Shown one piece after another: positions 1 to 8,025 of a stretch of 35,088 bases of DNA. Below the pieces are notes generated by a model. That model saw only the letters and a program-made list of their open reading frames with translations. It had not been told where the DNA came from and did no database searches. The stretch covers positions 1 through 35,088 of the forward strand of contig JAFRZL010000023.1 in assembly GCA_017442535.1 (NCBI GenBank), read 5' to 3'. Position 1 is the stretch's first letter. The number at the start of each line of letters is the position of its first letter. The DNA comes from Bacillota bacterium. GTDB taxonomy: Bacteria > Bacillota > Clostridia > Lachnospirales > Bianqueaceae. The position numbers and the translations under genes were made by a program.

Positions 1-208
1 CGCGGTGCTTTTGCAGCTTCGCTGCTCCGCGCCATCGGCGCGGGCACCGCTTTTCCGCCCACTCGCGGCCCTTCGGCCCGCTCGTTTGGGGCGGCTCTCA
101 TATGTCCGAAACATGCCCGATCCGCAGCCCCATGCGAGCATGGTGCCGCGGTCCGGGCGTGTTTCGGGCGCACTCGGGCCTTGTGAGAAAAATCTTTCAA
201 AAAAGTTA
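1..208. repeat. GC-rich intergenic DNA packed with inverted repeats
   Basis: No gene is supported here. The stretch is a series of small hairpins: a pair of gcagc arms around ttc at 13-25, a ggcc-cttc-ggcc hairpin at 67-78, and a large nested structure in which positions 106-119 pair with 154-167 (14 positions, one G:T), 122-125 pair with 148-151, and 130-134 pair with 139-143. Base composition is far above that of the tRNA promoter which follows. It may be a structured RNA, a REP-like repeat, or the end of an upstream transcript. An open frame at 5-253 has no ribosome binding site and runs into the tRNA promoter, so it was not called. Confidence 0.5.
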
Positions 209-237
209 TTGACAACCGGGGCATATCATGGTAGAAT
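209..237 (+). promoter_or_regulatory. Promoter of the tRNA-Glu/tRNA-Cys unit
   Basis: A perfect -35 TTGACA (209-214) is followed after 17 bases by -10 TAGAAT (232-237). The tRNA-Glu gene begins 24 bases after the -10 box. This is a strong sigma-A type promoter. Confidence 0.88.
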
Positions 238-260
238 AGTCTTTGCCTGTTAGGCAATAC

Positions 261-332
261 GGCCCGTTGGTCAAGCGGCTAAGACATCGCCCTTTCACGG
301 CGGTAACGGGAGTTCGATTCTCCCACGGGTCA
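261..332 (+). tRNA. tRNA-Glu (anticodon TTC)
   Basis: A full cloverleaf can be drawn. The seven-base acceptor stem pairs 261-267 with 325-331, leaving discriminator A332. The anticodon stem is 287-291 with 299-303, and the seven-base loop carries TTC at 294-296, which reads GAA/GAG glutamate codons. The T-arm contains the usual gttcgattc. CCA is not encoded. The gene is followed after three bases by tRNA-Cys, so both are probably processed from one transcript. Confidence 0.96.
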
Positions 333-335
333 TAT

Positions 336-407
<72 letters not shown>

Positions 408-419
408 CTATATCGGGAG

Positions 420-452
420 CCTCTTTTGTCCTCCGGACAAAAGAGGTTTTTT
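420..452 (+). terminator. Intrinsic terminator of the tRNA unit
   Basis: A 12-bp perfect stem (420-431 with 435-446) closes a three-base loop and is followed by six T residues. It lies 13 bases after tRNA-Cys. Confidence 0.93.
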
Positions 453-454
453 CG

Positions 455-483
455 TTGAAGGCTGCTGATGGATATGTTATAAT
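455..483 (+). promoter_or_regulatory. Promoter of the leucine-rich repeat gene
   Basis: -35 TTGAAG (455-460), 17-base spacer, -10 TATAAT (478-483). It starts right after the tRNA terminator and lies 33 bases before the ATG at 517. Confidence 0.8.
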
Positions 484-516
484 GGTCACAGCGCTCATGA
501 CAAAAGGAGTGATTCG

Positions 517-1701
517 ATGAGTACGCGCTTTTCATCTGAAAACGAGGTTGGTTCAAGCCAATCGGGCGGCAGGGCGGGCAGTTATCGCCTTGATCACGGA
601 GTTTTATACGTTTATGATTTTCGGGAGCAGCTGGACTACTTTAAGAACGGTGGATTCGATGGCATCCGGAAAGTGGTGTTTTCGGATGATATTAGGGAGA
701 TCCCTGATGGTGCTTTTCAGCTTTATAGAGATCTTACGGAAATCGTATGGCCAGAAGAGTTAAGGCGTATCGGGGTTTCATGTTTTGCGGACTGCCCCTC
801 CCTTAAGGAGCTGATGCTGCCGGCGGGACTGGAATGCATCGGGGAGTATGCTTTTCAGGGGGCTGAAAATGTTAAACGGGTGAGTATTCCCGGTTCCGTT
901 CGGGATATCGGGGCCGGTGCTTTTTATTTCGGTGATTCCGGGCACTTGCTTGCGATCAGGGTCTCTGCGGAGAATCCTTTTTACTGCGATGTCGATGGAG
1001 TTCTTTTTACAAAAGATCTCACGGCGCTGATCAAGTATCCTTCGGCCAGGCGCAGTTCCGTCTATACTGTACCGGATACGGTTAGTCTTATCTGCGACGG
1101 GGCGTTTGCTCACAGTCATTATCTTCACAGGATTATTCTGCCCGAGGGCCTGAAGACCATTGAATCTTCCGCTTTCAGCTTTTGTACGCAGTTGGAGGAG
1201 CTGGAGGTGCCGGAGTCCGTTGAGGGCATTCCTTCGTATGCTTTCTTCTGCTGCAAGAATCTCCGGAAGCTTATTCTGCCGCGGCGCGCGGACTATCTGG
1301 GTTATGAGTCCATCTGTAATTGCGACAGCCTGTCTGAAGTAAGGATCCCGGACGGTATCACCTGTATCGATTATGCGGCTGTCGGAGGAAACCGGAAGCT
1401 GAAAGAACTCATTATCCCGGAGGGTGTCAGAGAGCTTAATAACAGCGCACTGATAGACGATACGGCTCTGGAGCGGGTCGTGCTCCCGTCTACACTGGAA
1501 CAGATCTGGGACCATGCCTTCCAGGGGTGTATGAGCCTTTCTGAGATCATCATTCCCGAAAACGTGGACTATATCGACTGTGACGCGTTTCTTGGCTGCA
1601 CAGGACTCAGGCGGATCATCCTGAAAACAAAGCATCTGACGGATGGAAGCTTTTTACCGGATGATATCCGGGAGCATGTTGAAATCCTTAGGATAGAATA
1701 A
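517..1701 (+). CDS. BspA-type leucine-rich repeat protein (LRR_5 family), cytoplasmic
   Basis: The 394-residue product is built almost entirely of repeats of about 22-24 residues with the pattern 'I..GAF..C..L..I.LP..L..IG..AF', typical of the BspA/Treponema pallidum LRR_5 family. Examples are CPSLKELMLPAGLECIGEYAF and GCMSLSEIIIPENVDYIDCDAF. In known members these form a curved solenoid that binds proteins; the partner cannot be read from sequence. Unlike classic surface BspA proteins it has no signal peptide, anchor or TM helix, so an intracellular place is inferred. The start is fixed by aaggag at 504-509, eight bases before ATG. The gene for a GNAT acetyltransferase begins 12 bases downstream, so the two are probably co-transcribed. 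Confidence 0.88.
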   Translation: MSTRFSSENEVGSSQSGGRAGSYRLDHGVLYVYDFREQLDYFKNGGFDGIRKVVFSDDIREIPDGAFQLYRDLTEIVWPEELRRIGVSCFADCPSLKELMLPAGLECIGEYAFQGAENVKRVSIPGSVRDIGAGAFYFGDSGHLLAIRVSAENPFYCDVDGVLFTKDLTALIKYPSARRSSVYTVPDTVSLICDGAFAHSHYLHRIILPEGLKTIESSAFSFCTQLEELEVPESVEGIPSYAFFCCKNLRKLILPRRADYLGYESICNCDSLSEVRIPDGITCIDYAAVGGNRKLKELIIPEGVRELNNSALIDDTALERVVLPSTLEQIWDHAFQGCMSLSEIIIPENVDYIDCDAFLGCTGLRRIILKTKHLTDGSFLPDDIREHVEILRIE

Positions 1702-1713
1702 GGAAGGTGCACG

Positions 1714-2676
1714 ATGGAGATCAGTTTATTTGATCCGTCCCGGGATCTGGTTCGTCTTGAGGCTTACCTGCGGGAATTGTTTTGCGTAAAACATACAGCC
1801 TCTTCGTGGCTTCCGGAAAGGCTTCATGATCTGCTCTACCGGGTCGGTGCGCAGGAAAAAGACGAGGGCCGTGTATGCTCGGCAGATTATATATATCTCT
1901 GGGAAGAAAACGGCAGGATCATCGCCTGCCTCCTTCCGGATGGTGAGAACATTTATATTAGCATCCGGGACGGCTATGAACATGTCTTCCCGTTCATGAC
2001 GGAATTTAGCGAAAAGCATTGTCTGCCCCTCTTTACACAAGCGGCTGACGGATCGGTTAAAATATGGCTGGCGGTTAGCGATGACCTGCCCGGTGCGCGG
2101 AATGCGCTCGAGGGTGCAGGCTATCAAGTCTACGCTGAGAAAGAATACATGAACTGCCTGGCTCCCTCAAAAGCGGACGTATCGGCAGTGCTGCCGGACG
2201 GATACAAACTGCTTTATGGTGAAGAATACCCCGACGAAGTGAAGAAATGGAGCGCTCTACGCCTCGGTTTTCACCCCGATTGGGAGGCTCCGGATTATAC
2301 CGCCTGTATGAATCCCTACCGGGCCAGAAAGAATTCCTCCATGTATCCGGACTGCTTTGAGTGTTTGATCGTGGATGAAAAAGCAGAAGGCGGAAACAAT
2401 GTCTGCTCCTACTGTTTCGTTTATGTTGACAGGCCGACGGGGACCGCGCTGATCGAGCCTGTCAGCACCAGGGAAAAATACCGGCACAAAGGTCTCGGAA
2501 CAGCCATGATCCACGGGGCTGTCCGGCGCTGTAAAGAGCTCGGTATTGAAAAGTGTTATGTGGATTCTTTCGGCAGCAGGAAGGATTTCTATGCGTCCGC
2601 CGGTTTCTCTGTTGAAAGCAGCATCTCTTTCTGGTACAAAATGCTCCACACAGATGCCCGAAACGATAAGGCATAG
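1714..2676 (+). CDS. GNAT-family N-acetyltransferase, possibly two GNAT-like halves
   Basis: The 320-residue product carries a clear GNAT acetyl-CoA binding motif near residues 250-265 (VSTREKYRHKGLGTAMI; the R/Q-x-x-G-x-G/A loop is RHKGLG). It ends with the usual beta-strand and helix (CYVDSFGSRKDFYASAGF). GNAT enzymes move an acetyl group from acetyl-CoA to an amine; the substrate is unknown. The first ~150 residues have the size and strand pattern of a second, degenerate GNAT half (GAGYQVYAEKEYM resembles a GNAT C-terminus), which would be a tandem architecture; this is inferred. The start has aaggaaggt upstream. The gene follows the LRR gene by 12 bases and ends before a strong terminator, completing a two-gene unit. 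Confidence 0.85.
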   Translation: MEISLFDPSRDLVRLEAYLRELFCVKHTASSWLPERLHDLLYRVGAQEKDEGRVCSADYIYLWEENGRIIACLLPDGENIYISIRDGYEHVFPFMTEFSEKHCLPLFTQAADGSVKIWLAVSDDLPGARNALEGAGYQVYAEKEYMNCLAPSKADVSAVLPDGYKLLYGEEYPDEVKKWSALRLGFHPDWEAPDYTACMNPYRARKNSSMYPDCFECLIVDEKAEGGNNVCSYCFVYVDRPTGTALIEPVSTREKYRHKGLGTAMIHGAVRRCKELGIEKCYVDSFGSRKDFYASAGFSVESSISFWYKMLHTDARNDKA

Positions 2677-2711
2677 GCCTGTGCGCGCTGTGCTTATACC
2701 GAATATAATTC

Positions 2712-2750
2712 AAAAAGCCTCTCCGGTTTGCCGAAACCGGGGAGGTTTTT
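2712..2750. terminator. Bidirectional intrinsic terminator between convergent units
   Basis: A 12-bp stem (2718-2729 with 2734-2745, one G:T) with a gccg loop. It is followed by five T on the + strand and preceded by five A (2712-2716), which are U on the - strand. It can end both the LRR-GNAT unit and the convergent trxB transcript. Confidence 0.88.
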
Positions 2751-2788
2751 GAATGGGGGGTATTATTAATTATCGGATCATCTTGGGG

Positions 2789-3718
2789 TTACTGCCGGTT
2801 CAGGTACCAGCAGGCAGCGAGCGCGGCGGTGGCGCCGTCGGAGGCGGCCGTCGTGATCTGCCGTACTTTTTTGCTGCGGCAGTCGCCTGCCACAAAGACG
2901 CCGGGTGTCCGGGTCAGGCATTCTTCGTCGGCATCAAAATAGCCATAGGCATTGAGGTCGGCAACGTCCTTGAAAGGCTCGTTCTCCGGGATCAGGCCGA
3001 TCGCGACGAAGAGGCCGTCGCAGGGGATCTGCCGCTCTTCCCCGGTGACTTTATCCAGGGTCGTTACGCCGGCAAAGCCGTCGGGGCCGGTGAGCAGGCC
3101 GGTGATCTTCTGGTTCACAAAGGCCCGCACATGGGGCTTCGCGAAAAGAGTTTCCTGCAGTTTCTGCTCTCCGGTAAAGAAGGGCATATCCTGCAGCAGG
3201 ATGACTTCGGAGCATTTCTCGGCCAGCAGGATCGCTTCCTGCAGGGCGGAATTGCCGCCTCCTGCAACGCAGACCTTCTGGCCGGAATAGAAGTCCCCGT
3301 CGCAGACCGCGCAGAACGAGATGCCCTCGCCCACCATATCGGCTTCGCCGGGGAGGCCGAGCATCCTGTGCTTGACGCCGGTCGCCAAGATCACGGTGCG
3401 GCCCTGATAGGTCTCACCCTCTTCGGTATGGACGAGTTTGACTTCGGGGATGCCGTCCACCGTCTGCATGTCGAGGCCGGTGACGGTCTCGATCGTAATA
3501 TCGGCGCCCTGCGCCAGGATCTGGTCCAGCATACGCTCGGCAAACTCATTGCCGCTCATCTGGAGGGTGCCGGGGTAATTCTCGACTTTGGGGGAGTGCG
3601 TGATCTGTCCCCCAAAGCCGTTTTTCTCGATAACCAGGACGCTTTTGCCGTTCCGCAGAGCATAGAGCGCCGCAGTCATTCCGGCGGGGCCGCCGCCGAC
3701 AACGATTACATCATACAT
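2789..3718 (-). CDS. trxB: Thioredoxin reductase (NADPH, FAD)
   Basis: The 309-residue flavoprotein has the expected order: FAD-binding GGGPAG (residues 8-13), redox-active CAVC (C136, C139), NADPH-binding GGGNSA (about 153-158) and the C-terminal FAD motif FVAGDCR. Length is normal for bacterial low-molecular-weight TrxR. It reduces thioredoxin-like proteins with NADPH in the cytoplasm. It starts 14 bases after the stop of nrdD, whose product ends in its own CPNC redoxin domain. The likely job is to re-reduce that domain and so feed electrons to anaerobic dNTP synthesis; this role is inferred from linkage. No promoter is visible in the short gap, so it is probably transcribed with nrdD. The ATG is preceded by aagaggt. 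Confidence 0.95.
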   Translation of the reverse strand: MYDVIVVGGGPAGMTAALYALRNGKSVLVIEKNGFGGQITHSPKVENYPGTLQMSGNEFAERMLDQILAQGADITIETVTGLDMQTVDGIPEVKLVHTEEGETYQGRTVILATGVKHRMLGLPGEADMVGEGISFCAVCDGDFYSGQKVCVAGGGNSALQEAILLAEKCSEVILLQDMPFFTGEQKLQETLFAKPHVRAFVNQKITGLLTGPDGFAGVTTLDKVTGEERQIPCDGLFVAIGLIPENEPFKDVADLNAYGYFDADEECLTRTPGVFVAGDCRSKKVRQITTAASDGATAALAACWYLNRQ

Positions 3719-3732
3719 TTCAAACCTCTTGA

Positions 3733-6213
3733 TCAGCGATTCGTCAGATAGCCCTTGATCTCGGAGACGCCGCGGAACTTGCGGAATTCATCACCTTCGA
3801 CCAGAACCAGGGTCGGCGCCTGCTTGATGCCGTAGCGGCTGACAAGTTCGCGCTCCTCATTGGCATTCAGGGCCTTGTAAACGATGCCGGCCTTACCGAG
3901 CAGCGCTTCAGCGGCGCGGCAGTTCGGGCAGGTGGGCGTCTTAAAGAGCAGGATCCCGGAATTATCCGCACCGGGTACCGCACGGCTTGCGGGGGCTTCC
4001 GCCGCAGCGGGCTCCGCATGAAGGGTCAGCTTCTCGGCGGGCTCTGCCTGCCGGGCCATCGCCTTCCCGATCGCGGCTTCGGTCGTGGTTTTGACCACGG
4101 GCTCATCCACGGGCGCCGGGTTCGGACCGGTATGTCTCAGGGTGGAGTGACCGATATCATAGACCTTACGATCCTTGAATTCCTGCGCCTTGCCATCATT
4201 CCAGTTCTGCACGGGACGGTAATAACCGGTAATACGGCTGTAAACCTCGGTCTTGGCTCCGCAGATCGGGCAGGTGTACTGCTCGCCTGTCAGATATCCA
4301 TGATCCTTGCAGACCGAATAGGTGGGAGATATCGTATAATAAGGCAGCTTATAATTCTCGGCAATCTTGCGGACCAGGTTGGCGGCAGCCTTCCAATCCG
4401 GCAGCTTCTCGCCCAGGAAGGCGTGGAAGACGGTTCCGGACGTGTAAAGGGTCTGCAGATCGTCCTGGATATCCAGTGCGGAGAAGACATCCTCGGTATA
4501 TCCCACGGGCAGATGGGAGGAATTGGTGTAATAAGGCGTGCCGTTCATATTCGCGGTGATGATGTCGGGATACTGTTCCTTATCATGCTTCGCGAAACGG
4601 TAGGTCGTGGACTCGGCCGGGGTCGCCTCCAGGTTATACAGGTCGCCGTACTTCTCCTGATAATCGGACAGGCGCTCGCGCATATGGTTCAGGACGTCGC
4701 GGGTGAAACGCTGGGTTCTGGGATCGGTGAGGTCCGCGCGCAGCCATTTGGCATTCAGGCCGACTTCGTTCATGCCGATCAGGCCGATCGTCGAGAAATG
4801 GTTGCTGAAGGTGCCCAGATAACGCTTGGTATACGGATACAGGCCGTTCTCCAGGAAACGGGTGATAACCGTACGCTTGGTCTTAAGGCTGCGGGCCGCG
4901 ATATCCATCAGGCTGTCCAGACGCTTGTAGAAATCATCTTCATCCTTGGCCAGGTAGGCGATACGGGGCATATTGATGGTCACAACGCCGATCGAACCGG
5001 TGGACTCGCCGCTTCCGAAGAAGCCGCCGGACTTCTTGCGCAGTTCGCGCAGGTCCAGACGCAGGCGGCAGCACATGGAACGCACGTCCGAAGGCTCCAT
5101 ATCGGAATTGATATAGTTGGAGAAATACGGGGTGCCGTACTTGGCCGTCATCTCAAAGAGCAGCTTGTTGTTCTCGGTCTCGGACCAGTCGAAATTGCGG
5201 GTGATGGAATAGGTGGGGATCGGATACTGGAATCCGCGGCCGTTGGCATCGCCTTCGATCATGATTTCGATGAAGGCCTTGTTGACCATATCCATCTCCT
5301 TCTGGCAGTCACCGTAGGTGAAGTCCAGCTCCTTGCCGCCGACGATGGCCGGCAGGTTCTTAAGGTCATTCGGGACCGTCCAGTCAAGCGTGATATTGGA
5401 GAAAGGCGCCTGCGTGCCCCAGCGGGAGGGCGTATTCACGCCGTAGATGAAGGACTGGATGCACTGCTTGACTTCCTTCTGGCTCAGATTATCGACCTTG
5501 ACAAAAGGCGCCAGGTAGGTATCAAAAGAGGAGAACGCCTGTGCGCCGGCCCACTCATTCTGCATGATGCCGAGGAAATTGACCATCTGGTTGCAGAGCG
5601 TGGACAGGTGGGACGCCGGGGAAGAGGTGATCTTGCCGGGTACGCCGCCGAGGCCTTCCTGGATCAGCTGCTTCAGGCTCCAGCCTGCGCAGTAGCCGGT
5701 CAGCATGGACAGATCGTGCAGATGGATCGCCGCGGAACGGTGTGCCTCTGCGATCTGCTCATCGTAGATCTCGGACAGCCAGTAGTTGGCTGTGATCGCG
5801 CCGGAGTTGGACAGGATCAGGCCGCCGACCGAATAGGTGACGGTGGAATTCTCTTTAACACGCCAGTCATTGATCTTGAGATAATCATCTACCAGATCCT
5901 TATAGTTCAGAAGCGCGGAATTGACGTTGCGGACCTTCTCACGCTGCTTACGGTACAGGATATAGGCCTTGGCCACATCGGCAAAGCCGGCCTCGGACAG
6001 AACTTTTTCCACGCTGTCCTGGATATCTTCCACTGCGATCTTGTCATCGACGATCTTATGTTCAAAATCAGAAGTCACGTGCAGCGCCAGCAGCTCGATC
6101 GAACTAGGATGATACTGCTTGCCCTGAGCCTCGAAAGCTTTGATGATGGCATTAATAATCTTCTGAATGGAGAAATCCACAACTTGACCGTCTCGTTTAA
6201 CTACCTGATACAT
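3733..6213 (-). CDS. nrdD: Anaerobic (class III) ribonucleoside-triphosphate reductase with fused C-terminal redoxin domain
   Basis: The 826-residue protein makes dNTPs from NTPs without oxygen, using a glycyl radical. Residues 1-95 form an ATP-cone (MYQVVKRDGQVVDF...YILYRKQREK), the allosteric nucleotide site. The ten-stranded barrel follows. Near the end are zinc-site cysteines (about C635, C648, C651 in CPICG) and the radical loop RITGYYRP with the radical glycine near residue 663. An Ala/Pro/Glu-rich linker (about 690-750) then joins a 73-residue glutaredoxin/thioredoxin-like domain with CPNC (about C762, C765) and a cis-Pro motif QAPTLV. That fusion, with trxB next door, points to thioredoxin-type rather than formate electron supply (inferred). 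ATG is set by an aagggg site nine bases upstream. Transcription probably starts at the NrdR-box promoter just upstream. Confidence 0.96.
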   Translation of the reverse strand: MYQVVKRDGQVVDFSIQKIINAIIKAFEAQGKQYHPSSIELLALHVTSDFEHKIVDDKIAVEDIQDSVEKVLSEAGFADVAKAYILYRKQREKVRNVNSALLNYKDLVDDYLKINDWRVKENSTVTYSVGGLILSNSGAITANYWLSEIYDEQIAEAHRSAAIHLHDLSMLTGYCAGWSLKQLIQEGLGGVPGKITSSPASHLSTLCNQMVNFLGIMQNEWAGAQAFSSFDTYLAPFVKVDNLSQKEVKQCIQSFIYGVNTPSRWGTQAPFSNITLDWTVPNDLKNLPAIVGGKELDFTYGDCQKEMDMVNKAFIEIMIEGDANGRGFQYPIPTYSITRNFDWSETENNKLLFEMTAKYGTPYFSNYINSDMEPSDVRSMCCRLRLDLRELRKKSGGFFGSGESTGSIGVVTINMPRIAYLAKDEDDFYKRLDSLMDIAARSLKTKRTVITRFLENGLYPYTKRYLGTFSNHFSTIGLIGMNEVGLNAKWLRADLTDPRTQRFTRDVLNHMRERLSDYQEKYGDLYNLEATPAESTTYRFAKHDKEQYPDIITANMNGTPYYTNSSHLPVGYTEDVFSALDIQDDLQTLYTSGTVFHAFLGEKLPDWKAAANLVRKIAENYKLPYYTISPTYSVCKDHGYLTGEQYTCPICGAKTEVYSRITGYYRPVQNWNDGKAQEFKDRKVYDIGHSTLRHTGPNPAPVDEPVVKTTTEAAIGKAMARQAEPAEKLTLHAEPAAAEAPASRAVPGADNSGILLFKTPTCPNCRAAEALLGKAGIVYKALNANEERELVSRYGIKQAPTLVLVEGDEFRKFRGVSEIKGYLTNR

Positions 6214-6281
6214 AGCAAATTACCCCTTCTATTATACTACGGATGAGTTCTCTGATAACGCGCCTCATTCCGATCATGATG

Positions 6282-6310
6282 ATTGTATCATAAAAGGGGT
6301 CATCTGTCAA
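6282..6310 (-). promoter_or_regulatory. Promoter of nrdD-trxB
   Basis: Read on the - strand: -35 TTGACA (6310-6305), 17-base spacer, -10 TACAAT (6287-6282). It lies in the 141-base gap between nrdG and nrdD and leaves a leader of about 60 bases. The -35 box directly abuts and overlaps the proximal NrdR-like box, so a bound repressor would block RNA polymerase. Confidence 0.88.
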
Positions 6311-6354
6311 CTATATCTTGTGGTTTATGTAAGAAAAATGCCCATATCTTGATT
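6308..6354. promoter_or_regulatory. Tandem NrdR-box-like operators, 31 bp apart
   Basis: Proximal box 6308-6323 reads CAACTATATCTTGTGG and matches 11 of the 12 central positions of the known NrdR consensus (acaCwAtATaTwGtgt). A weaker box at 6339-6354 shares the ATATCTTG core. The two cores are exactly 31 bp apart (6313 and 6344), about three helical turns, the spacing known for NrdR box pairs. NrdR is a Zn/ATP-cone repressor of ribonucleotide reductase genes. Repression of nrdD-trxB by NrdR is inferred; nrdR is not in this window. Confidence 0.75.
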
Positions 6355-7047
6355 TTAATCCATCCCCCGGATCTGGGTATCAGGGACATACCGGCGGGCG
6401 ATTTCCCTGTATTTCAGCATGTTCTCGCGGGATGGAGCGTGGAATCCTTCAAAAGGCACCGAATCCCTGTCCGTAAAACATTGCAGATAATAGTGTTTGG
6501 TGCCGCGGATCCACTCGCCGATCTCTATAAAATCCTCTGCATGGTGCAATTCGTCTACAACTGTCGTCCGGAATTCATAATCAACCCCCGACTCCGCCAG
6601 CAGCGCCATGCTCTCGCGGATCGGCCCCAGGTCGATATAGGGGAGTCCGATCGTCCCGGCATAGTGTGAGGGGCTGTTTTTGATGTCCATCGCGACATAA
6701 TCAAGATACCCGCGCTCCAGGAGCTCCCGCAGCACCGCCGGGTGATTGCCGTTGGTATCCAGCTTGACCGCATAACCCAAATCACGGATTTTTCCGACAA
6801 AATCGGGCAGATCGCGCCGCAGGCAGGGCTCGCCGCCGGTAATGGCCACGCCGTCCAGCAACCCGACTCGCTTGCGCAGGAAAGCAAATAGTTCGTCCTC
6901 CTCCATGATGGCCGGCGCGGTTCCGTCCACCAGTTCGAAATTATGGCAGAAGGGGCAGCGGAAATCGCAGCCTCCCAGGAAAACGGTGCAGGCCACATGC
7001 TCCGGGAAATCCAGGAGCGTCATTTTCTGCAATCCATGTATCTTCAT
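6355..7047 (-). CDS. nrdG: Anaerobic ribonucleotide reductase activating protein (radical SAM)
   Basis: The 230-residue protein has the radical-SAM iron-sulphur motif CX3CX2C (C27, C31, C34 in GGCDFRCPFCHN), the SAM-binding GGEP segment (ITGGEPCLRRDL) and a short radical-SAM barrel. It cuts S-adenosylmethionine to generate the glycyl radical on NrdD. Its length and the MKIHGLQKMTLLDFPEHV opening fit the longer NrdG type (about 230 residues) rather than the ~155-residue E. coli form. The ATG follows aaagga. It starts 12 bases after the DUF4037 gene, so it is probably co-transcribed with that gene, while nrdD downstream has its own promoter. Its stop codon touches the distal NrdR box. Confidence 0.93.
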   Translation of the reverse strand: MKIHGLQKMTLLDFPEHVACTVFLGGCDFRCPFCHNFELVDGTAPAIMEEDELFAFLRKRVGLLDGVAITGGEPCLRRDLPDFVGKIRDLGYAVKLDTNGNHPAVLRELLERGYLDYVAMDIKNSPSHYAGTIGLPYIDLGPIRESMALLAESGVDYEFRTTVVDELHHAEDFIEIGEWIRGTKHYYLQCFTDRDSVPFEGFHAPSRENMLKYREIARRYVPDTQIRGMD

Positions 7048-7059
7048 AAAAAATCCTTT

Positions 7060-8025
7060 CTATACGGCTGCCAGGATGTGGAGATTCCGTATCCCGGCGT
7101 CCGTGATCCCGTCATTGACAGAATAGGCGTGTTTCTCCAGGTCGCCGCAAATCGCCTCCGTAAGCTGCTGGTTCTGCAGCTCGTCGATCACGTCGGCGCA
7201 AATGCCCTCCATCACGTCATATTTGGCCTCGGCCAGGGAAGGTGTGAATTCATCGCCTGCCTCCGTATCATTCCCGGTAGTCAGCAGATATTCCAGGAGC
7301 TCCGCGTCCAGTGTGAATAGCGGGAGCTGCCTGAGTGCGCGAAAAGCCCATTTATAATAGGGCTGGTACGTCCGGTTCAACAGGAAAAAGACATTCATCG
7401 CGTTCCGGACGAATTCGGCCACGGCAAGCTGTGCTGCGCCGCTCTCGCCGTGCTGCAGGCATCGTCTGTAATTATACTGACCGGACTGTGCCATCAGCAG
7501 CAGGCTCCCGGCCAAGCGCTTACGCCTGATATCCTCCGGATATGCCGCAAGCGCGGCGCGTATCCGGGTAACTTCACCGTAGCCGTCATAAAAGATCTCG
7601 CCATTCACGGCCTCCGCCAGATAGCTTTCCGGGATGGTCAACCACATCTGCAGCGTCATATCCCCGTCCGCAGTTCCCAATTTGTCCCGGAAGAAATCCT
7701 CCGTCCGGATCACGCCCTTCCGCGCGCCGCCCACGGGCTGCATCAAGGACCGCTTTAAGCCCATGAACTCCCTTGGGAGCTTGGCATAGGCACGTTCCAG
7801 CAGGAAAGCCGTCCGCCGGTCCACCACATCTTCACCGGGCAGGAACAGGCAAAATCCCGGCTCGAAATCATGATCCCGGGACACTTCATCATCGAATCCA
7901 AAGCATTCAGAGCCGCTCCCGCAAAGCCCTGCTGCCAGGTACGGCAGCACCTCCGGGAACTGGTCTTTCAGCATCGGGAGCCCATATTCCGCCCAGTATT
8001 CCCGGGCGATCTCCAGCCCTTTCAC
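7060..8025 (-). CDS. DUF4037 protein with nucleotidyltransferase-like active-site motif
   Basis: The 321-residue protein matches the DUF4037 type by its opening (MKGLEIAREYWAEYG) and by the motif LCGSGSECFGFDDEVSRDHD at residues 35-53. The GS motif followed by two spaced aspartates (D51, D53) is the signature of the polymerase-beta-like nucleotidyltransferase fold, so NMP transfer to an unknown substrate is possible; no substrate is known. The rest is helical and has no signal peptide. The gene overlaps the upstream TPR gene by four bases (8022-8025), which implies translational coupling, and ends 12 bases before nrdG. This family commonly sits beside a TPR gene, which may mean the two work as a pair. 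Confidence 0.82.
   Translation of the reverse strand: MKGLEIAREYWAEYGLPMLKDQFPEVLPYLAAGLCGSGSECFGFDDEVSRDHDFEPGFCLFLPGEDVVDRRTAFLLERAYAKLPREFMGLKRSLMQPVGGARKGVIRTEDFFRDKLGTADGDMTLQMWLTIPESYLAEAVNGEIFYDGYGEVTRIRAALAAYPEDIRRKRLAGSLLLMAQSGQYNYRRCLQHGESGAAQLAVAEFVRNAMNVFFLLNRTYQPYYKWAFRALRQLPLFTLDAELLEYLLTTGNDTEAGDEFTPSLAEAKYDVMEGICADVIDELQNQQLTEAICGDLEKHAYSVNDGITDAGIRNLHILAAV

Noticed and set aside
2753..3751. A 332-codon open frame opposite trxB
   Set aside because: Antisense to trxB and begins inside the terminator's tail; no independent evidence.
4018..6246. A 742-codon open frame on the + strand opposite nrdD
   Set aside because: The product is a low-complexity Gly/Ile/Asp mirror of nrdD codons, has no ribosome site and lies antisense to a certain gene. 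It reflects GC-biased codon use.
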